The notes below the pieces were generated by a model. It saw only the letters and a list, made by a program, of their open reading frames with translations, was not told the origin of the DNA and ran no database searches. A stretch of DNA of 64,000 bases, taken from Sphagnum compactum (lineage: Eukaryota; Bryophyta; Sphagnopsida; Sphagnales). Below, piece after piece: positions 36,850 to 47,829 of the stretch. The stretch lies in the NCBI GenBank assembly GCA_965153455.1, contig OZ234497.1, positions 6,324,001 to 6,388,000 on the forward strand. The letters are read 5' to 3'. The translations under genes were made by a program, and so were the position numbers. Position 1 is the stretch's first letter. Every line of letters starts with the position of its first letter.

Positions 36850-39450
36850 CCATAACCTAGTTTGACCTACTTTAACACAATTTAATTTACTAAATAGCTT
36901 AATTTAACATAAATAACATAGTTTAATCTAATTAAGCCTAATGTAACCCAATTTAGCATAATTAAATATAATTAAATATAATTTATTTTAGTTTAAATAT
37001 TTTAATCTTAACCTAACAAAATGTAAGTAACTTGGTTTAGCTTAGTTTAGCTAATTTTAGTTGGTTTAAAAAAACCAAATTAGCCAAATTGAAGCAAATT
37101 TAACTAAAATTAAGCTTATTTCAACTTTGTTTTGCCATGTTTTGCCATGTTTTTGCCAAGTCTATCTAAGTTTAACCAAATTTAGCCAAGTTTAACGTGA
37201 GTACCGTAATTTAACCTAACTTATATAAGTTTTAACAAGTCTAGCCAAGTTTAATTTAAAAATAGTCATGTTTAGCCAAATATAACCTCAATACCCTAAT
37301 TTAGCCTACTTTTCTAAGGTTTGCCAAGTTTAGCCAATTTAAAACTACGTAACCACGTTTAGCCAAGTTTAGCATCAATATCTTAATTTAGCTTAATTTA
37401 TTTAAGTTTTGCCAAGTTTAGCCAAGTTTAATCTAAGTAACCATGTTTAGTCATATTTAGCCACAATACCCTACTTTAATCTAATTCATCCAAGTTTTGC
37501 CAAGTGTACTTAAATTTAATCTAAGTAGCCATGTTTAACCAAATTTTGCCAAGTTTTTTCTCAATATTTTAATTTAGTCCAATTTATCTAAGTTTTGCCT
37601 CAATACCCTAATTTATTTAAGTTTTGCCAAGTTTAACCATGTTTTGCCAAGTATTGCCTCAACACCTTAATTCATCATAATTTATTTAATATTTGCCAAA
37701 TTTTGCCAAATTTAACCAAATTTAACCAAAATAGCCATGTTTAACCAAATTTGCTAAGTTTAGCCAAGTTTAGCCAAGTTTAGCCTAAATAACCAAGTTT
37801 CGTCAAGTATAGTCAAGTTTAACCTAAATAGCCATGTTTAGCCAAGTTTTGCCACGTTTTTCCAAGTATAACCTAAATAGGCATGTTTAGTCAAGTTTTG
37901 CCAAGTTTAACCAAATTTAACCTAAATAGGCAAGTTTTGCCAAGTTTTGCCAAGTTTAACCTAAATAGCCATGTTTTGCCATATTTTGCCAAGTTTAGCC
38001 AAATTCAATTAAAATAGCCATGTTTAACCAAATTTTGCTCAATTGAGCCAAATTTAGCCTATATAGCCATGTTTTGCCAAATTTTGCCAAGATTAACGTA
38101 AATAGCCATGTTTTGCCATGTTTTGTTAAGTTTAGCCATATTCAACCTAAATAGCCATGTTTAGCCAAAATTTGTCAAGTTTAACCCAGTTTAACCTAAA
38201 TAGCCATGTTTAGCCATATTTTGTCAAGTTTAACCAAGTTTAACCTAAATAGCCATGTTTAGCCACATTTTGTCAAGATTAACCAAGTTTAACCTAAATA
38301 GCCATGTTTAGCCAAATTTTGTCAAGTTTAACCAAGTTTAACCTAAATAGCCATGTTTAGCCAAATTTTTTAAAGTTCAACCAAGTTTAACCTAAATAGC
38401 CATGTTTAGCCAAATTTTTTAAAGTTCAACCAAGTTTAACCAAGTTTAACCTAAATAGCCATGTTTAGCTAACTTTCGCCAACTTTTGCCAAGTTTAGTA
38501 AAATTTAACCTAAATAGCAAAAAATTTCCAAGTTTAATCAAATTTAACCTAAATAGCCATGTTTTGCCAAATTTTTCCATATTTAATCAACTTTAACCGA
38601 AATAGCCAAGTTTAGCCAAGTTTAACCTAAATAGCCAAGTTTAACCAAGTTTAACTTAAATAACCATGTTTTGCGATGTTTCACTAAGTTTTATTTCAAT
38701 ACCTTATTTTAGCTTGATTTACCTAAGTTTTGCCAAGTTTTGCCTCAATAAGCTAGTTTAACCTAATTTATTTAAATTTTGCCAAGTTTTGCCAAGTCTA
38801 GCCAACACTTAAGCTAAACAATCAAGTTTTGCGAAGTTTAGCCAAGTGTAATTTAAATTGTCAAGTTTTGCCGAGTTTTGCCAAGTTTTGCCAAATTTAA
38901 CCTAAATAGCCATATTTTGCCATGTTTTGTCAAATTAACCTAAATAACCATGTTTAGCCAAATTTGTCAAGTTTTGCCAAGTTGAACCTAAATAGCCATG
39001 TTTAACCAAGTTTTGCCAAGTTTAACCTAAGTAACCAAGTTTTGCCAAGATTTGTTTCAATATCCTAGTTTAGTTTAATTTATTCAAGTTTTGTCCAATT
39101 TTGCCAAGTCTAGCCAAATTTAACCTAAATAACCATGTTTTTGCCAAGTTTTATCAGGATTTGCCAAGTTTATTTTTAATATTCTAGTTTAGCCAAAATT
39201 TATTCAAGTTTATCCTCAATATTCTAATTTAGTCAAATTTATCAAAGTTTAACCTAAACAATTGTGTTTAGCCTAATTTAGTCAAGTTTAGCCTACTTTT
39301 CCCTAATTTAAATTTATGTTAATTTATGGTAAGTAGGCCTACATTTAAGTTACGAATGCATAAGTTAATCTAGGTTAACTTATGTTAGCAAAGGCTAGGC
39401 CTAAATTAGCCTAGGTCAACCTAGGTTAGTTTAGGGTGAGTTAGGTTAAT
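36850..39450. repeat. 2.6-kb minisatellite built on GCCAAGTTTA units, with a 49-bp higher-order core
   Basis: Almost the whole interval consists of variants of GCCAAGTTTA, GCCAAGTTTTGCC, AACCTAAATA and GCCATGTTT. In 38140-38460 the register is clean. A 49-bp unit starting AACCTAAATAGCCATGTTTA repeats about six times with few differences, one copy carrying an extra ACCAAGTTTA decamer. Outside the core, copies diverge in both directions toward AT-rich flanks (CTAATTTAGCCTAATTTA), as expected for an array homogenised in the middle and eroding at the edges. No ORF of note lies inside. Confidence 0.85.
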
Positions 39451-39509
39451 TTGAGCTAAAAACATTATTGTTTATAAATTAATGGTAAGTAGATTTTATC
39501 ATAAATAAA

Positions 39510-39852
39510 TAATGTGGAGCAATGGTTAAAACCTTGTTCCCCAAAGTGGAGGTGGGGAGTTCATGTCCTCCCACTTGCAAACCTTAACACCTAAACATTT
39601 ATATGTTTAGATACCTAGCTTAAAAATGCCAGTTGGATTTCAAGTTAGATCTCTAAGCATGTCTAACTTGAAATCCAACTGGGATAAAGACATACAAACA
39701 CCTTAACCTACTCCCTTGGACTCAAGGTTACCCCAAAACTTCTTTAATCAATTTACATTTTCTTAATCAAAATCAAGTTAAGCTGATTTGGGCCCAACAT
39801 GTGGGTGGGTTGGTAAATAAATAAGTAGGTAGGTAAGTAGGTAGGTAGGCGG
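39510..39852 (+). mobile_element. Probable tRNA-derived SINE
   Basis: A tRNA-like head lies at about 39514-39585: GTGGAGCAATGGTTAAAACC resembles a Pol III A box, and GGGGAGTTCATGTCCTCCC, some 35 bp later, resembles a degenerate B box (GGTTCGANTCC) in a T-arm-like setting. The body contains a perfect hairpin (39629-39682). The element ends in a tetranucleotide tail of GTAG/GTAA units (about 39815-39851). The order of head, body and simple-repeat tail is that of plant SINEs. The family is not recognised and no target-site duplication was found. Confidence 0.45.
39629..39682. repeat. Perfect 21-bp hairpin with a 12-nt loop
   Basis: The arms CCAGTTGGATTTCAAGTTAG+A (39629-39649) and its exact reverse complement (39662-39682) flank a 12-base loop. 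A perfect stem of this length is far beyond chance in degenerate surroundings. It may be a structural part of the SINE, a minimal foldback insertion or a small-RNA source. Confidence 0.85.
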
Positions 39853-42845
39853 TCAACATTACCATGTCATTATGCATTAATCATTGTGTAGTCAACTTTT
39901 AGTTCGTTCCTCATACTCTAGTCAATTCATAATTACTTGAAACTACCTTGCCAATATTATTTCTGTCATTCCATGGTAGTCATTCTTGAGTCATACATCA
40001 ATTGCCATGTTGTTCAAAAATATAATCATTTGATAGTCACATTGAAAAGCCATGTGATCATTGTTCACATCATTTTAAACAAAAGTCATTTTATAGTCAT
40101 ATGAGTGACAACTAGAAGTCCACATCATTCTATCCTTTGTTATGGATGTCTTATGGATGAAAAAAAATGTGAACCAATGATTTTGTTATTACCATATGTA
40201 ATGTTATCCTTTATGATTACGTATTTTTGCACATAAGATGAAGTTATATTGTATGAGTATAGTCAATGAGGACTTCTAATAATTATTTTCTTGGTTGCAA
40301 AGGACATGATTATTTCTAGTGAATTTGAATCCATTACTTCCTTGGTTTGAGTAAGTTTTGAAGGTCACGCTAGTTTTTGGAAAGTCCCATGTTGTAGCTT
40401 GCTAGGTAGCCTTTCATCAACTTAACATTATTACCATTTTTTTAGGATATGACTATTTTCCATAGCCAAAGAAAATAGCGATGGAACTTTTGTAGCTAGC
40501 CCATGTCAATGGAGTTCCTCCCTTTTGAAAATACCTTTGGTCTTAGTTTCGACATTAGAAAATTGCTTTGGGCAATTTTTTTCAAATTCAAGAAACTTTG
40601 GGCCTAGTTCAAAAATATCTAATTCCATGTACACATTTCGCATTACTCAATGTTGAAATTTTTATACTTACAAAATTTTAAAACAAGTTAAAACTGCAAA
40701 CTATGAAGATATCAAGTTTTCCAACAAATTAAAACCAATCACACAACATGTTGCACTTGCTCCACTACAGGGAGAGGATTTGATTCATTTGTTGCAACAT
40801 TTATTGGATCCTTCATTAAATGAAGGGAAGGTTTATGGATACCTTTAAAATTTAACCTACTTTTTGATCTGAAAAAAAATCAATGTGCCTAAACATTTCA
40901 AATTGGGGAACTTGTCAACATTGGTATGTACATATCACATACTAGCAAAAAACCAACCTTACACCGTAACCCTAAGCGTTTAAAAAAAAATTGTGATATT
41001 GAAAATTTGCTAAATTTTTTCCAAAAAATAAAAAAACATTAGTCAAATTTACACTAGGAAAAAAACAATTCCCAAACTTTCCCAAGTTTTTGCTAGAAAA
41101 AAATTCACCAAGATTAATATCATATGAAAGTTTTAAAAAATCCAATACCAATACAAGATTGGTATGAATTTTTTTTAAAAATCCAACATGAACTAGTATA
41201 TCAAATAATTAATAGTTGATACCCAACCAAAAATGAAAAGAACCTCTTGTTCCAATTAATTTTTTGAATTAGTGTTGTTGGGTTGTAACGAAAAAGACAA
41301 AGGGCTTCAAGTTCCCTTTACACATTGGTTATGTGTTGATGAAAAATGAATTACACAAAATTCACACAAATCATTCCTTGAAAACAAGATGAAATGTACA
41401 AAGCTTCAACTAGAAACTACTTTAACCAACAAATGAATCTTATCTATGGGGTTTTAAGGTTTAGATTGTTTCGATTTCACTTTCATAAGCTTCAACCGAC
41501 CTCCCTTGACAAATCATAATTTTTACCAACACCAATACCACAATTCCCACATTTTGTTGGAAACATAAATCCCAAAGACAACATAACACAAAAAACTCCC
41601 AGCAATGATGATGATTCTTCTTTTAAAACCTAAAAAATGAGAAATTGAGCTCTTTAGATGATCTCCTTTAGGAAGTTTGACAATGCAACCCATTGTCCCC
41701 CAAATTGGACTTCCATTAACAACCCAAATTACAGGAACAAAACATAAATTTGGAGGTCCCAACAAAATGGGTACTCTTTTTCTTCACACCATTAGTTCAA
41801 AATCACCACACAACACAATACCTATACAAGACAAATTGTTTGCCAAAATGATCACTTTCGAAATCCCCAATGCATTTCATTGTATCCTTGATCATTGACC
41901 CCTAGTTCTGCTTTTAAATTACATTTTTCCTAAAAGGTACATGGTGTAACAAAACTTGCATAACTTCTATCAAAAGAAAAAAACCTTTCACAATAGGGCA
42001 TTCATCCTTCCATCTTAGAGTACCTCATGGAAACTTTCACACCTAATCAACAAAGAAAATTTTCAAAAAATATTTAGCTGCTTCTATTTGAGAAGTTCTT
42101 GGTATTTATCTTTTACACCAACTCCATCCTTGATTGATGTCCAACAAAACCACTTTGTACTATAAACACACCACACAAAGTTCACCCAAAGAAAAACCAC
42201 AAATATAGTGAGCACCAACGATAATAAAAACTCACTACACTCTTAACTTACAAAAAAACAAACAAATTAAGAGCAAAAATAGAAACAACAACCCATATCC
42301 CTCTTTTGATCACCATCAATTGTTGAAAGCTTTGTTGTATTTTGCTTTCAATGGTTGATGGAATTGCATCATCTAGAAAGGTTGTCATCCATTGGTTTTT
42401 GATTGTAGGGTTTGAAGTTTGTGGAAAGAACCTTTGGTTTTTGGGTTTCAAACTTAAAAAACTTCCAATTGTAGCTAGTGGTTTATTTTGTTAAGATTTT
42501 TTGCAAATGGCCTTTGTGATTGTGTGTGGTTCATTTGGTAGTGACTAAAAACATACGCCAAAAGATCATCTATACAAGTACACAAATAATAACTATTACA
42601 AGGTATGGTATTTTTCCCCTTTGATCGGTTCATGAGATTAGCAACTATATGTGAGGAATGACTTTGTGGGAATTGGAACATGGAAAATTAAGACGGGAAA
42701 GAAGCAAGAAATTGGGGTGGTAATTTGATGTCAATAGCTTGTTACTTATGTAATTACTTAGGGGTTAATTATAACTTATTAGGTGGTGGGGTTTTATAAT
42801 TTAATAATGGTTTGGTGAGTTATCACCAATTAATCACGGTTTCAA
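39852..42845. other. AT-rich intergenic DNA, nothing recognised
   Basis: Only short frames (e.g. 41523-41765 minus, 41677-41898 plus, 42248-42451 minus) without family motifs. No clear repeats or transposon ends were seen. Confidence 0.5.
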
Positions 42846-43066
42846 TTAATGTGCATGACTCAAGAATGGTGATTCACAAGGAAAGTCTTTGCATAAATTA
42901 ATGTGCATAATTCAAAGATAGTGATTCACAAAGAAAAATATTTGCACAAACTAATGTGAATGAATTCAAGATGGTGATTCATAAGGAAAGTTTTTGTACA
43001 AATTAATGTGCATAATTTAGAGATGATGACTCATTATAAACGTCATGCTACAAATTAATGTGCATG
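42845..43066. repeat. 52-bp tandem repeat, about 4.2 copies
   Basis: The unit begins ATTAATGTGCATGACTCAAG and continues through a GTGATTCACAAGGAAAG-like segment and TTTGCATAA. Copies start at about 42845, 42897, 42949 and 43001, and a fifth begins at about 43053. The first three are well conserved and the fourth is diverged in its second half. Non-coding. Confidence 0.8.
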
Positions 43067-43917
43067 TTGAATCATATGGTGAATCATGTGATATGTAAGA
43101 TGTTAAGAAATTTTTAATTTCCTTTTGTTCAAGATATATAAATGAGTGTTTTGGGACCTTTGGCAACACTTTTATTTGAGGACAAAAATTGTTGTAACAA
43201 TGGAAAGTTTTTTAGAACATACTTATGAAAAGAATCGAAAGATTAATTTTCAAAGGTTTTACCATAGTTTGTGAATGTGTACAATCCATAATAGGAGAAT
43301 GATTGTGACATAATAATTATGCATAAAAAATAAATAAATGAGTAAATATTAATGTAAATAAAAACATAAATTTTTATAACTATGTAAAAATTTTATTTTC
43401 TTTCGATCCTATACCTATTTGTATTTCACAAGACCTTCTCTTAATTCAAGATTTACTTATATTAGGTATAGATACATGCTTTTCTACTTGATTTTTTTTT
43501 CAATTATCCAAGTACCATGTGGCTCTTATTATGTCACTAAATTGCTTTAACTTGCAAAATAACTCCACTACAAACAATTTTCTTGCTAATAAGCACCCCT
43601 CGCATACCCTCACTTAGGGTTTTAGTAAGATGGAGAGACATGATCCAATGAACCATTGGATAATTACTTTAGTAACTTGGCAAGTTCAACATTCCGGTGT
43701 TGAATAATTGTTATTTTATTTGGAAGAGGTTACTCTGAAAATGGAAATTTCCAGAATTTTCTTTAATTTTCTTTCACAAAAAATTTGTTCTTTGAGATTA
43801 TTTTTGGGGGAGAGAGTTTCAACATTTCTAAAGATAAAATAACTGTGTCAAAAGTGCCATGAAAATGGGTTGCCAGGCCCATTCGATAGAAGGAATATTT
43901 GGTTAATTAAAAAGGCA
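43066..43917. other. AT-rich intergenic DNA
   Basis: No ORF, repeat or motif of note. Confidence 0.5.
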
Positions 43918-44223
43918 TGGGCTGGAGCACGATGCTTTCTTTTGTTGTCTTGCGTCTGAAAAGATTGTTCCGTGGAAAGTCTGGGTGCATGTGACCTCCA
44001 GCATTAGGCCTTTTTTTTTGTTGTCTTGTGATTGAATACAATTGTTGTGGAAAGTTTGGGTGTAGGGGTTCCAACATGAGGCTTTTTTTTTTGTTGTCTT
44101 GTGATTGAACACAGTTGAGGGGGACACTGGGTTTTAATGGGAGTTTCGGTGCATGGGCTGGAGCACGAGGGTTTCTTTGTAGTCTTGCGATTGAACACGA
44201 TTGTGTGGAGACTTTGGGGGCAA
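43918..44223. repeat. Diverged tandem repeat of about 76 bp, four copies
   Basis: Each copy has CCAGCA/GGAGCA followed by a T-rich tract, then TTGT(T/A)GTCTTG(T/C)GATTGAA, then a GTGGAAAGT(T/C)TGGGTG-like end. Copies begin near 43918, 43996, 44068 and 44157. Repetitive minus-strand frames (FNHKTTKKKASC and variants) are by-products of the tandem structure, not genes. Confidence 0.7.
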
Positions 44224-45470
44224 TGGGTTTTTATGAATGTCTTAGTGTAGTACATACGTGTGATTCATATATTAATTAGTTTGTGAGTGCACTCTCACAC
44301 TTTTTTTAAAGTTTTCTATTGAAAGAGTCATGTTGATGATTGACCCATCATCAATTCTTTTGGAACATTAGGCACTTACCCAATAAAAGCACCTCATTGG
44401 ACCCCCAGTGACTCGCCTTGAGCAAAGCAAACATGACTGTGCTCACTTATGACTTACCTTTTCAGTTTACTCTTACAAGAGTTGAACTTTGAGCAAACCA
44501 TTATGGGAGAAAACTGAGGTGCTATTGGGAATGTATTGAGGAACAACTTGAGAATTTGGGGAGTCACATGAAAACATGATGAGAACAAAATTGAGAACAA
44601 AGAGAAAAAACAAACAATACCGTTGACCCCGCCCCAAAACTGGACCCCTCGTGAGCGCATGCTGAGCATTGGCATGATTGGCATCAAAGTTTGATTTCCA
44701 AAAGTGTTTGTCATGAGTTTTAGCCTCGGTGAACGACAAGGGCACAAACAAACTGTGGGACCCTCCACGATGCTCCCAGAAAAGCTATGTTTGAGGACAA
44801 TGGACCTTTATGGAAGTTGCTTGGAGTGGATCTGCACTTTAAGCATTTTGTGCATGGAATACTCGTGGGATGGAGATCATATCTTTTCTCTTCTGTTGGG
44901 TATGTGGTGTTGCGCGTTCCAGGTGTACAAGACAAAAACAATTGGTTGAATTTGGAGTGTTTCCCAAGCTTTGTCGCATTCCTTTTTATTGGATAATCTC
45001 TAGTTTGTACTATCTCTGTCTGTTTTTCCACTGGAACATATGTCGTGGGAGTTGCCCTCCCCCCCCATTTCGAGGCCGCCCCCCCAGCCTCCTCTCGGCA
45101 CCACTATGTCCACGAAAGATACAGCAGTTCGCCGGGCAGGGCAGCAGGAAATCAGCTCACAACCAACCAGCCAGGGAGTTGGCAAGAAATCAACCTCACA
45201 CACCTACTCAGCCAGGTGGTTGGTAAAGGGTAAGGCCCTACTATCAGAGAATTACTGTGTGAGCACCGAGGGCAGAGGCCGAGGTCCACGCAGGGTACGT
45301 AATTCCCTATGAATTCACTAAGAGTTCTCTCTGAGGTTGTTACGCAGTTTGTGCTGCCACCCAGCCTGATGGTAGTGAGGCTGGCCTGCCCGGAAAACTG
45401 CTGTGTCCCTGTGGGATATAGTGCCGAGCCCCCAACCCGCCTTAGGTTTGCTTCTAGGTTCCTCTAGGTT
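44224..45470. other. Upstream region of the MATE gene, GC rising
   Basis: G+C rises clearly from about 44.6 kb. C-rich runs (CCCTCCCCCCCCATTT and CCGCCCCCCCAGCC) occur at about 45056-45090. Several overlapping short frames on both strands (e.g. 45040-45312, 44870-45226) reflect the higher GC content, and none has a domain. Proximal regulatory sequence of the MATE gene probably lies here, but no specific element can be named. Confidence 0.5.
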
Positions 45471-45471
45471 C

Positions 45472-45477
45472 TATAAA
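45472..45477 (+). promoter_or_regulatory. Candidate TATA box of the MATE gene
   Basis: TATAAA in the context GTTCTATAAACCCC, about 450 bp before the chosen start codon, at the left end of a transcript-like leader. A start site near 45500-45510 would fit. Position and context only; no transcript data. Confidence 0.45.
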
Positions 45478-45537
45478 CCCCTCACACCGACGAAAGAATT
45501 CAGAAGAGGAAGAAGAGGCAGCAGCAGCTCTGTATAC

Positions 45538-45618
45538 ATGGTCCTTTTTAGCTTGGACCTTGGAGCTTTTTGGTATCAAGTTTTTCGAGCTCCAGGTTCT
45601 GTAGGTAGCTTTGGATAG
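45538..45618 (+). CDS. Upstream ORF in the MATE leader (26 codons)
   Basis: If transcription starts just downstream of the TATA-like box, the first ATG in the leader is at 45538. It opens a 26-residue frame (MVLFSLDLGAFWYQVFRAPG and six more) that stops at TAG 45616-45618. No other ATG occurs between that stop and the main start at 45926, so ribosomes could reinitiate there. Such uORFs commonly lower translation of the main frame. Whether it lies in the mature transcript is unknown. It could also be intronic or upstream of the true start site. Confidence 0.35.
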   Translation: MVLFSLDLGAFWYQVFRAPGSVGSFG

Positions 45619-45873
45619 GAGCTTCTGTGGCTCTGTTTTTCTTTCTCTTCTTTTCTGACTTCATTTGTTCGTATTCAGAAAAAATTGAGACAAAAACTCT
45701 TGGGTTCTGTTTTTCAGATTTCTGAACTCCGAGTTTGGGCGCTTGAATCTGGTGTTGGGTCTTTTGTGGTGTAATCGCACTGAGTTTTAGGTTTCGGATT
45801 TGTACTAGGATTTTCAGAACTGGTGGGGAGAGAGATTAGAAACATAGTTTGAGGTTGGGTCGTTCTTAATCAA

Positions 45874-45897
45874 GGCGGCGGCGGCGGCTGCGGCGGC
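45874..45897 (+). repeat. GGC trinucleotide run in the 5' leader
   Basis: Five GGC units, one TGC and two GGC units, ending 28 bases before the MATE start codon. Such a run can form stable RNA structure close to the initiation site. Confidence 0.7.
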
Positions 45898-45925
45898 ATC
45901 AGTAGCAACGCAAGTTTTGAGAGTT

Positions 45926-47563
45926 ATGGAGGACTCTTCATTGACAGAGCAGCTGATCGTCAAGCAAGAAGGAAACCCAAAGGGTGGTCTTCTTCTTAAA
46001 GTAGAACAGCCACCATCCCCACGATTTGTATTTACAAATGGGGACTACAAATCCAATCAGACATCGAGACATGAGGAAGAAGAGGAGGAGGATGTACTGG
46101 CGACAGGGAAATGGTTCCAGGAGGAGATGATGAAGCAGCTGCAATTGGCAGGCCCCATGATCTTGGTAAACCTCTTGCAATATGGAATGATTTTTGTTTC
46201 GGTGATGTTTGTGGGGCACTTGGGGGAGTTAGCACTTGCCAGTGCCTCCATCGCCACCTCATTTGCAGGGGTGACAGGCACAGCTCTGCTCATGGGAATG
46301 GCATCCACACTGGAAACCCTCTGTGGACAAGCTTATGGAGCAAAGCAATACCACATGCTAGGTATCTTTATGCAAAGAGGAATTCTCGCGCTGGTCCTTA
46401 TTAGCTTGCCAGTCACAGTAATTTGGTACAACATAGGGGAGCTACTTATCTTTTGCGGACAGGATCCAGAGATTTCAGCCATGGCAGGGGAGTATGCGAG
46501 ATGGTTAATCCCTATGCTATACGCTCTTGCGATTTCGCAGCCCCTTATCAAATTTCTGCTAGCTCAGAGTGTTGTGATCCCCATGACCATGATCTCGATT
46601 TTGGCTCTTGCAGTTCACATCCCTCTCTGCTGGCTGCTGATTTTCAAGTTGGGGTTTGGTTTCCGTGGGGCAGCAATCACCAACGGCATTTCTTCCTGGC
46701 TTACTGTTGTGTTCTTGGCATTGTATGTAAAGTTCTCACCCTTGTGCAAGAAGACATGGACTGGGTTCTCCTGGGATGCATTCTATGACCTCAAGGCCTT
46801 CTTTAAGCTAGCTATCCCTTCCACCATCATGATATGCTTGGAGTATTGGTCATTTGAGGCACTTGTCATCATGTCTGGGCTGCTTCCCAATCCACAGCTT
46901 GAAACTTCAACCTTCTCCATCTGCTTGAGCTCTACAGCACTACTCTATATGGTGCCATTTGGCATCAGTGCTGCAGTCAGCACCCGAGTTTCAAATGAGC
47001 TTGGTGCTGGCTATGCAGGAGCTGCCAGGAGAGCAGTCAAGGTTGCAGTCGGTGTCTCAACGGTGGAAGGCGTGCTAGTTGCATGCTTGCTCCTCATACT
47101 CCGACATAAGCTGGGCTGGGCATTCACCAATGAGGCTGAAGTTGTAAATTATGTTGCTACATGTGTCCCATTCCTTGCGATTTCTACAATTATGGATTCT
47201 GTTCAAGGGGTGCTGGGTGGAGTAGCAAGGGGATGTGGGTGGCAAGCTTTTGCAGCTGCAGCCAATCTTGGAGCTTATTACGTTGTGGGTTTACCACTTG
47301 CAGTAGTGTTGGCATTTATCTTCCACTTTAATGCACCTGGCTTGTGGGCCGGGATTATAGCAGGGATGTTCACACAGGCATTAAGTCTATTAGTGTTGAC
47401 TGTCATGACAAACTGGGAGAAGCAAGCCAGTGAAGCGATTGGACGCATTTACTCATCTTCAAGTGTGATTCTCCCCCTAGATGGAAACCTTAGCCAGCAG
47501 CAAGACATTCCCTTTTTATTGGAGAAAGCAAGGGATGATGATCCTGCATACCTAAAATCATGA
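45926..47563 (+). CDS. MATE-family efflux transporter (DTX-type), intronless
   Basis: A 545-residue multidrug and toxic compound extrusion transporter, a cation-coupled antiporter expected in the plasma membrane or tonoplast, exporting organic cations or secondary metabolites (substrate not predictable). The start is taken at ATG 45926 (MEDSSLTEQL); the upstream in-frame codons are non-ATG. Residues 1-65 form a hydrophilic tail with an acidic run (EEEEEED, about 50-56). About twelve membrane segments follow in two MatE repeats (about 75-235 and 295-460). Plant MATE signatures are present: SVMFVGHLGELAL (92-104), CGQAYGAKQYHMLGI (133-147), GQDPEIS (178-184), CLEYWSFE (304-311) and STRVSNELGAG (352-362). 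The sequence most resembles the DTX1-19 group, whose angiosperm members usually have several introns; here there is none. Length is slightly above the usual 480-520 because of the N-terminal extension. No defect is visible. Confidence 0.95.
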   Translation: MEDSSLTEQLIVKQEGNPKGGLLLKVEQPPSPRFVFTNGDYKSNQTSRHEEEEEEDVLATGKWFQEEMMKQLQLAGPMILVNLLQYGMIFVSVMFVGHLGELALASASIATSFAGVTGTALLMGMASTLETLCGQAYGAKQYHMLGIFMQRGILALVLISLPVTVIWYNIGELLIFCGQDPEISAMAGEYARWLIPMLYALAISQPLIKFLLAQSVVIPMTMISILALAVHIPLCWLLIFKLGFGFRGAAITNGISSWLTVVFLALYVKFSPLCKKTWTGFSWDAFYDLKAFFKLAIPSTIMICLEYWSFEALVIMSGLLPNPQLETSTFSICLSSTALLYMVPFGISAAVSTRVSNELGAGYAGAARRAVKVAVGVSTVEGVLVACLLLILRHKLGWAFTNEAEVVNYVATCVPFLAISTIMDSVQGVLGGVARGCGWQAFAAAANLGAYYVVGLPLAVVLAFIFHFNAPGLWAGIIAGMFTQALSLLVLTVMTNWEKQASEAIGRIYSSSSVILPLDGNLSQQQDIPFLLEKARDDDPAYLKS

Positions 47564-47822
47564 ATTTGTAAGGATATTTTCAAGCCCCTCCCCTTATCAC
47601 AGTAATGAACAAAAGCAGCAAACATAACTTTTCTCTCTCTCTCCCCCTTCTTTTTGTCTTCTCCTGCCACTCTTACTAAGTAGTCTTGTTAGCCATCTGG
47701 GGCAACTGCAAGGAAGGGGAAGTTTTTCTTTCTGAAAGCAGATTTGAGTCTGCCCCATTGTTTGTTTTTTTAGCAGTATTATCAAAGATGACAGAATTTT
47801 GACCTATTTGAACACATCTCTG

Positions 47823-47828
47823 AATAAA
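47823..47828 (+). terminator. Candidate poly(A) signal of the MATE gene
   Basis: AATAAA lies 260 bases after the stop codon (context TCTGAATAAACTCC). It is the first canonical signal downstream, giving a 3' UTR of about 280 bases. Plant polyadenylation signals are loose, so this is only a candidate. Confidence 0.45.
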
Positions 47829-47829
47829 C

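Noticed and set aside
36850-39450. Possible CRISPR-like array
   Set aside because: There are no constant repeats separated by unique spacers. The units are contiguous and diverge gradually, in a eukaryotic genome.
43903-44255. Minus-strand Lys/Cys/Ser-rich repetitive frames
   Set aside because: They are by-products of the four ~76-bp tandem repeats and change frame between copies.
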